This document shows positions 61,316 through 64,000 of a stretch of 64,000 nt of DNA, in pieces. The DNA comes from Paraburkholderia sp. BCC1885. Lineage in GTDB: Bacteria > Pseudomonadota > Gammaproteobacteria > Burkholderiales > Burkholderiaceae. The DNA lies in NCBI RefSeq assembly GCF_900996235.1, contig NZ_CAAJGM010000208.1, positions 558,001 through 622,000 of the forward strand, in the 5' to 3' direction. The translations under genes and the position numbers were made by a program. Below the pieces are notes generated by a model, which saw only the letters and a list, made by a program, of their open reading frames with translations, ran no database searches and was not told the origin of the DNA. The stretch's first letter is position 1. Each line of letters starts with the position of its first letter.

Positions 61316-62050
61316 ATGCGTCAACTCATCCTCGATACCGAAACCACCGGCCTGAATGCGCGCACTGGCGACCGCATCATCGAAATTGGCTGCGTCGAGC
61401 TGGTGAACCGCCGGCTCACGGGCAACAACCTGCACTTCTACGTTAATCCGGAACGCGATAGCGACCCTGGCGCGCTTGCGGTCCACGGTCTCACCACCGA
61501 GTTTTTGAGCGACAAGCCGAAGTTCGCGGAGATCGCCAACGAACTGCGCGATTTCGTGCAGGGCGCGGATCTGATCATCCACAATGCGCCGTTCGATATC
61601 GGCTTTCTCGATGCCGAATTTGGCCTGCTCGGCCTGCCGCCGTTCAGTTCGCATTGCGGCGAGGTGATCGATACCTTGGTGCGCGCCAAGGCGATGTTCC
61701 CCGGCAAGCGCAACTCACTCGATGCGCTGTGCGACCGCTTCGGCATCAGCAACGCGCACCGGACGCTGCACGGCGCACTGCTCGACTCGGAACTGCTCGC
61801 CGAGGTTTATCTGGCGATGACGCGCGGCCAGGAGAGCCTCGTCATCGATATGCTGGGTGAAACGTCAGCGAGCGGCGGCGAGCGCGCTCCGCGGGTGGCG
61901 TTTGGTTCGCTTGAGTTGCCGGTTATCGTCGCAAGCGACGAAGAGATCGCGGCGCACCAGGCCGTGCTGGACGGACTCGATAAGGCGGTTAAAGGCACCA
62001 GCGTTTGGCGTCTGGAATCTGCTCCCGCTGCGGATGAGCAAACCGCTTAA
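61316..62050 (+). CDS. dnaQ: DNA polymerase III epsilon subunit (proofreading exonuclease)
   Basis: 244 residues. DEDDh exonuclease: Exo I LDTETTG (D7, E9), Exo II HNAPFDIGFLDAEF, Exo III HGALLDSELLAEVY with the general-base His. A C-terminal tail that binds the alpha subunit follows. Follows rnhA by about 95 bases, a conserved neighbourhood in proteobacteria. Confidence 0.97.
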   Translation: MRQLILDTETTGLNARTGDRIIEIGCVELVNRRLTGNNLHFYVNPERDSDPGALAVHGLTTEFLSDKPKFAEIANELRDFVQGADLIIHNAPFDIGFLDAEFGLLGLPPFSSHCGEVIDTLVRAKAMFPGKRNSLDALCDRFGISNAHRTLHGALLDSELLAEVYLAMTRGQESLVIDMLGETSASGGERAPRVAFGSLELPVIVASDEEIAAHQAVLDGLDKAVKGTSVWRLESAPAADEQTA

Positions 62051-62057
62051 AAAGTGC

Positions 62058-62086
62058 TTTACGAGCTCAAGATCCTCTGACATAAT
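62058..62086 (+). promoter_or_regulatory. Promoter of tRNA-Val
   Basis: TTTACG, 17 bases, CATAAT; the -10 ends 12 bases before the mature tRNA. Confidence 0.55.
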
Positions 62087-62098
62087 CTCAATCTCTTC

Positions 62099-62173
62099 GG
62101 GTGGTTAGCTCAGCGGTAGAGCACTGCCTTCACACGGCAGGGGTCACAGGTTCAATCCCTGTACCACCCACCA
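62099..62173 (+). tRNA. tRNA-Val (CAC)
   Basis: 75 nt with encoded CCA. Acceptor GGGTGGT pairs with ACCACCC. Anticodon stem CTGCC/GGCAG with loop TTCACAC gives anticodon CAC, reading GTG. T arm ACAGG-TTCAATC-CCTGT. AT-rich DNA begins about 450 bases downstream, so this is a possible island attachment point. Confidence 0.96.
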
Positions 62174-62256
62174 GATTCCTCCGAAGCCTCTGGAAACGGG
62201 TCCAACATTAGTTTGACCAACTACTCCGGCCAGAACCGAGCTTCTGCTAAAGCAAC

Positions 62257-62290
62257 ACGAAAAAGCCCTGCACTCGCGGGGCTTTTTCGT
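62257..62290 (+). terminator. Terminator downstream of tRNA-Val
   Basis: 12-bp stem ACGAAAAAGCCC/GGGCTTTTTCGT; the T run lies within the 3' arm. It could act on either strand. Confidence 0.8.
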
Positions 62291-62608
62291 TTGCTCGACG
62301 CTCAACAACGCTTCGTATATGCGGCCGGATCAATGAGCAGCTAACGACCCACTTCGGCCGTTCGACCCAGCGTGAACTCAACGGCAGCTCGCAAGGGTGC
62401 AACGGCCATCCGCGCCTCAGCGTCCGGAGGTGATTCGTCGTCGACCAAAGCGGGCCACTGGAACCCCAACTGGAAATCGAGTCCGGCGATCGCGGATCCA
62501 CTCATTCGAACGCCAGCCCCCCGAGCCCCCAGCGAGCTCTGTCAACATAGTGCGGACATGGGCAGCATAGCTGGGTGTCCGCGACTGCTCGTATGACACG
62601 AGGTATCT
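62291..62608. other. GC-rich non-coding stretch with degenerate repeat-like sequence
   Basis: No open frame here has a ribosome site or family features. Motifs such as ACCCACTTCGGCCG and the paired GTCAACATAGTGCGGACATG-type pieces resemble diverged dispersed intergenic repeats seen in many proteobacteria. I cannot name an element. It forms the boundary between core DNA and the AT-rich gene to the right. Confidence 0.35.
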
Positions 62609-63961
62609 CTAGGCTGGCGCGAGAAATTCCTCGATTTGCGCGACAAACGACCGAATCTCTTTTGCGTATTTTTCGCACAAATGTTCAAAAAGTTCGATCT
62701 GACTGTATAGTCCAGATCGCTTTAATGCAATATAAAGACCTTTCCCATCTTTTTTACTAACATCGCCTTTCCAGTCATGCGGCAGTTTTTTTAGTTTTCC
62801 ATTCTGATATTCGATATAAATATCTTTTTCAACACTTAGGAAGGGAACAAAGAGAATGTCGCTGCGAGCGTGCGCATATCGCTCCCCTGTTTGATCCCCG
62901 TCTAGAACGCAAATGACAGTCGCTTCATCGGTGAAGAATTTTTCGCTTCTGTTTCTTGTCATCAAGTCAACAGTGTTCGACCCGCCTGCGATATGAACTA
63001 TCGTGTACGAACTAAATATTCTTTTGATATACTTTCGAATAATGTGCTCGATGAATTCATTTAAAATTTTGTCCTCCGTCAAGATGTATCTATCCCATCC
63101 GGTGAATCCAAACAAAATGCTTCTAACGTAGTTATATGTTACTTCATTATGCTCGACTTGGCCATTTTCGTTTGTCAAGTACAATATCTCACCGTCTCGA
63201 TCTAACGAGCGAAGCATGGCTAGAGAGTGAGTTGTGAAAACGATATTTACACTATAATCCGCGCAAAAGCGCCGTAAATTTTTTATCAAATGCACTTGAG
63301 CAGCGGCATCGAGCGATATGTCGATCTCATCAATAACAATTAGTTTCTTTCGATTTCTAATTTTCCGGTACAAACTTATAACAAAAAACTCCCCTGAACT
63401 GAAATAATCTTCGCGGATATATCGGCTATCGGGCCTGATTAGGCAAAAATATGATTTATTCTTTATTCGAATTTCTCGAAGATCGTCAAATCGACGTTCT
63501 CCGTAAATATCCGAAAGAAAATCGATAAGCTCTTGCGGAACGGAGTAGTTTTCCAAAACAACGTTCTGCCGTATTTCGGCGTCGTTGTTGCTAATTGTTT
63601 GAAAGTAATTAAACCGTTCTCCATGCGGCATGGGTAGCTCGACATCAATCTCATCCTTCAATGCACGCGGAACGGGCGTCTTGCTGTTCAGGGTGCCGAT
63701 GTTCTCGTCGTACTCGAACAGGTAATCGGTGCCGCCGTAGCGATAAACAATACGGCTTTGCGGCGAAAAAATGCTGCGGTCCGACGTAAGGTTATACGTG
63801 TCCGCTACGCGAAGATTCCTCAGCGCTTTTACGATGGAAGTCTTTCCGACACCGTTTCTACCGACGATACAAAATAGCTGATTACCATCAAACGGGATTG
63901 CAATGCACGCACTGGTGATGTGCTGAATATTTTCGATCTGAACGAAAATTTCCATCGTCAC
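62609..63961 (-). CDS. OLD-like AAA ATPase with TOPRIM-type C-terminus
   Basis: 450 residues. ABC-type ATPase: Walker A GRNGVGKT (34-41), signature FSSGE (187-191), Walker B KLIVIDEID (206-214), H-loop TTH (243-245). From about residue 290 a TOPRIM-like nuclease region follows: acidic Glu296 in ILTEDKI, AGGSNTV, and DxD Asp354/Asp356 in CVLDGDQ. This is the layout of OLD-family or DUF4435 nucleases, several of which are anti-phage proteins. Codon usage is AT-rich, unlike all neighbours, a sign of transfer. Start GTG (63961) after AGAGGA, or ATG (63955); the frame stays open to the window edge. Confidence 0.75.
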   Translation of the reverse strand: MTMEIFVQIENIQHITSACIAIPFDGNQLFCIVGRNGVGKTSIVKALRNLRVADTYNLTSDRSIFSPQSRIVYRYGGTDYLFEYDENIGTLNSKTPVPRALKDEIDVELPMPHGERFNYFQTISNNDAEIRQNVVLENYSVPQELIDFLSDIYGERRFDDLREIRIKNKSYFCLIRPDSRYIREDYFSSGEFFVISLYRKIRNRKKLIVIDEIDISLDAAAQVHLIKNLRRFCADYSVNIVFTTHSLAMLRSLDRDGEILYLTNENGQVEHNEVTYNYVRSILFGFTGWDRYILTEDKILNEFIEHIIRKYIKRIFSSYTIVHIAGGSNTVDLMTRNRSEKFFTDEATVICVLDGDQTGERYAHARSDILFVPFLSVEKDIYIEYQNGKLKKLPHDWKGDVSKKDGKGLYIALKRSGLYSQIELFEHLCEKYAKEIRSFVAQIEEFLAPA

Positions 63962-64000
63962 TTGTTCCTCTTCGAATCCGTATTTTTCTGCCGATGGATC
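63958..64000 (-). CDS. Possible 3' end of an upstream gene, partial
   Basis: A frame entering from the right edge reads IHRQKNTDSKRNK and stops at TGA, overlapping the GTG start of the OLD-like gene by four bases (GTGA). The overlap would be typical of a co-translated partner. Only 13 codons are visible, so this is tentative. The alternative is that the OLD-like protein itself extends further upstream. Confidence 0.3.
   Translation of the reverse strand, partial: IHRQKNTDSKRNK

Noticed and set aside
62247..62501. 84-codon minus-strand frame after tRNA-Val
   Set aside because: It reads through a terminator hairpin and degenerate repeat-like DNA; no ribosome site.

Overview
The window is GC-rich, tightly packed betaproteobacterial chromosome. 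Gene content and order point to Burkholderiaceae, most likely Paraburkholderia: folP-glmM-pstSCAB-phoU-phoB-phoR next to ppk/ppx, rlmE-ftsH, carAB-greA, a gloB/methyltransferase/rnhA/dnaQ block, several secreted DUF4148 proteins, and an OlsB-type N-acyltransferase for ornithine lipids. This assignment is inference from gene content; no rRNA is present. Almost everything reads as vertically inherited core. The exception is the last 1.4 kb, which is clearly AT-richer and lies just beyond a tRNA-Val.

Layout. 1-12.8 kb: partial serine hydrolase, gamma-glutamyltransferase, glnS, an orphan periplasmic amino-acid-binding protein, a Nudix hydrolase, a marR-DHA2 efflux pair, a long AI-2E family protein, a YgjP-like metalloprotease, two glutathione transferases and tRNA-Arg(TCT). 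12.9-18.7 kb: uppP, a 28-residue membrane peptide, an aldose-epimerase-family protein, an NlpD-like lipoprotein, a 0.77-kb AT-rich gap with several RNA-like hairpins, and a pentapeptide-repeat protein. 19-30.8 kb is the accessory-looking stretch: small secreted, lipid-anchored and membrane proteins, XRE-cupin, LysR and AraC regulators, an SDR/QueA-like overlapping pair, tRNA-Pro(TGG), a bicupin protein and three DUF4148 genes that share one promoter design. 30.9-43.6 kb is phosphate and polyphosphate biology: sixA, olsB, ppx, divergent ppk, then phoR, phoB, phoU, pstB, pstA, pstC and pstS read from the minus strand behind a four-unit Pho-box array. 43.6-62.2 kb is housekeeping: glmM, folP, ftsH, rlmE, yhbY, greA, carB, carA, an MFS permease, mltD, gloB, a methyltransferase, rnhA, dnaQ and tRNA-Val(CAC). 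62.6-64 kb: an OLD-like ATPase with a TOPRIM-like C-terminus, probably translationally coupled to a gene that continues off the window.

Working together: PhoR/PhoB/PhoU and the Pst transporter control phosphate uptake, while Ppk and Ppx make and degrade polyphosphate. OlsB (phosphate-free membrane lipid) fits the same theme, although no Pho box was seen in front of it. FolP-GlmM and RlmE-FtsH follow conserved bacterial gene orders. The best candidates for something undescribed are the shared promoter of the three DUF4148 genes, the OLD-like gene beside tRNA-Val, the SDR/QueA-like pair, a set of very small peptides with good ribosome-binding sites (28, 45, 52, 56 and 57 residues), and the structured AT-rich gap at 16.96-17.54 kb.
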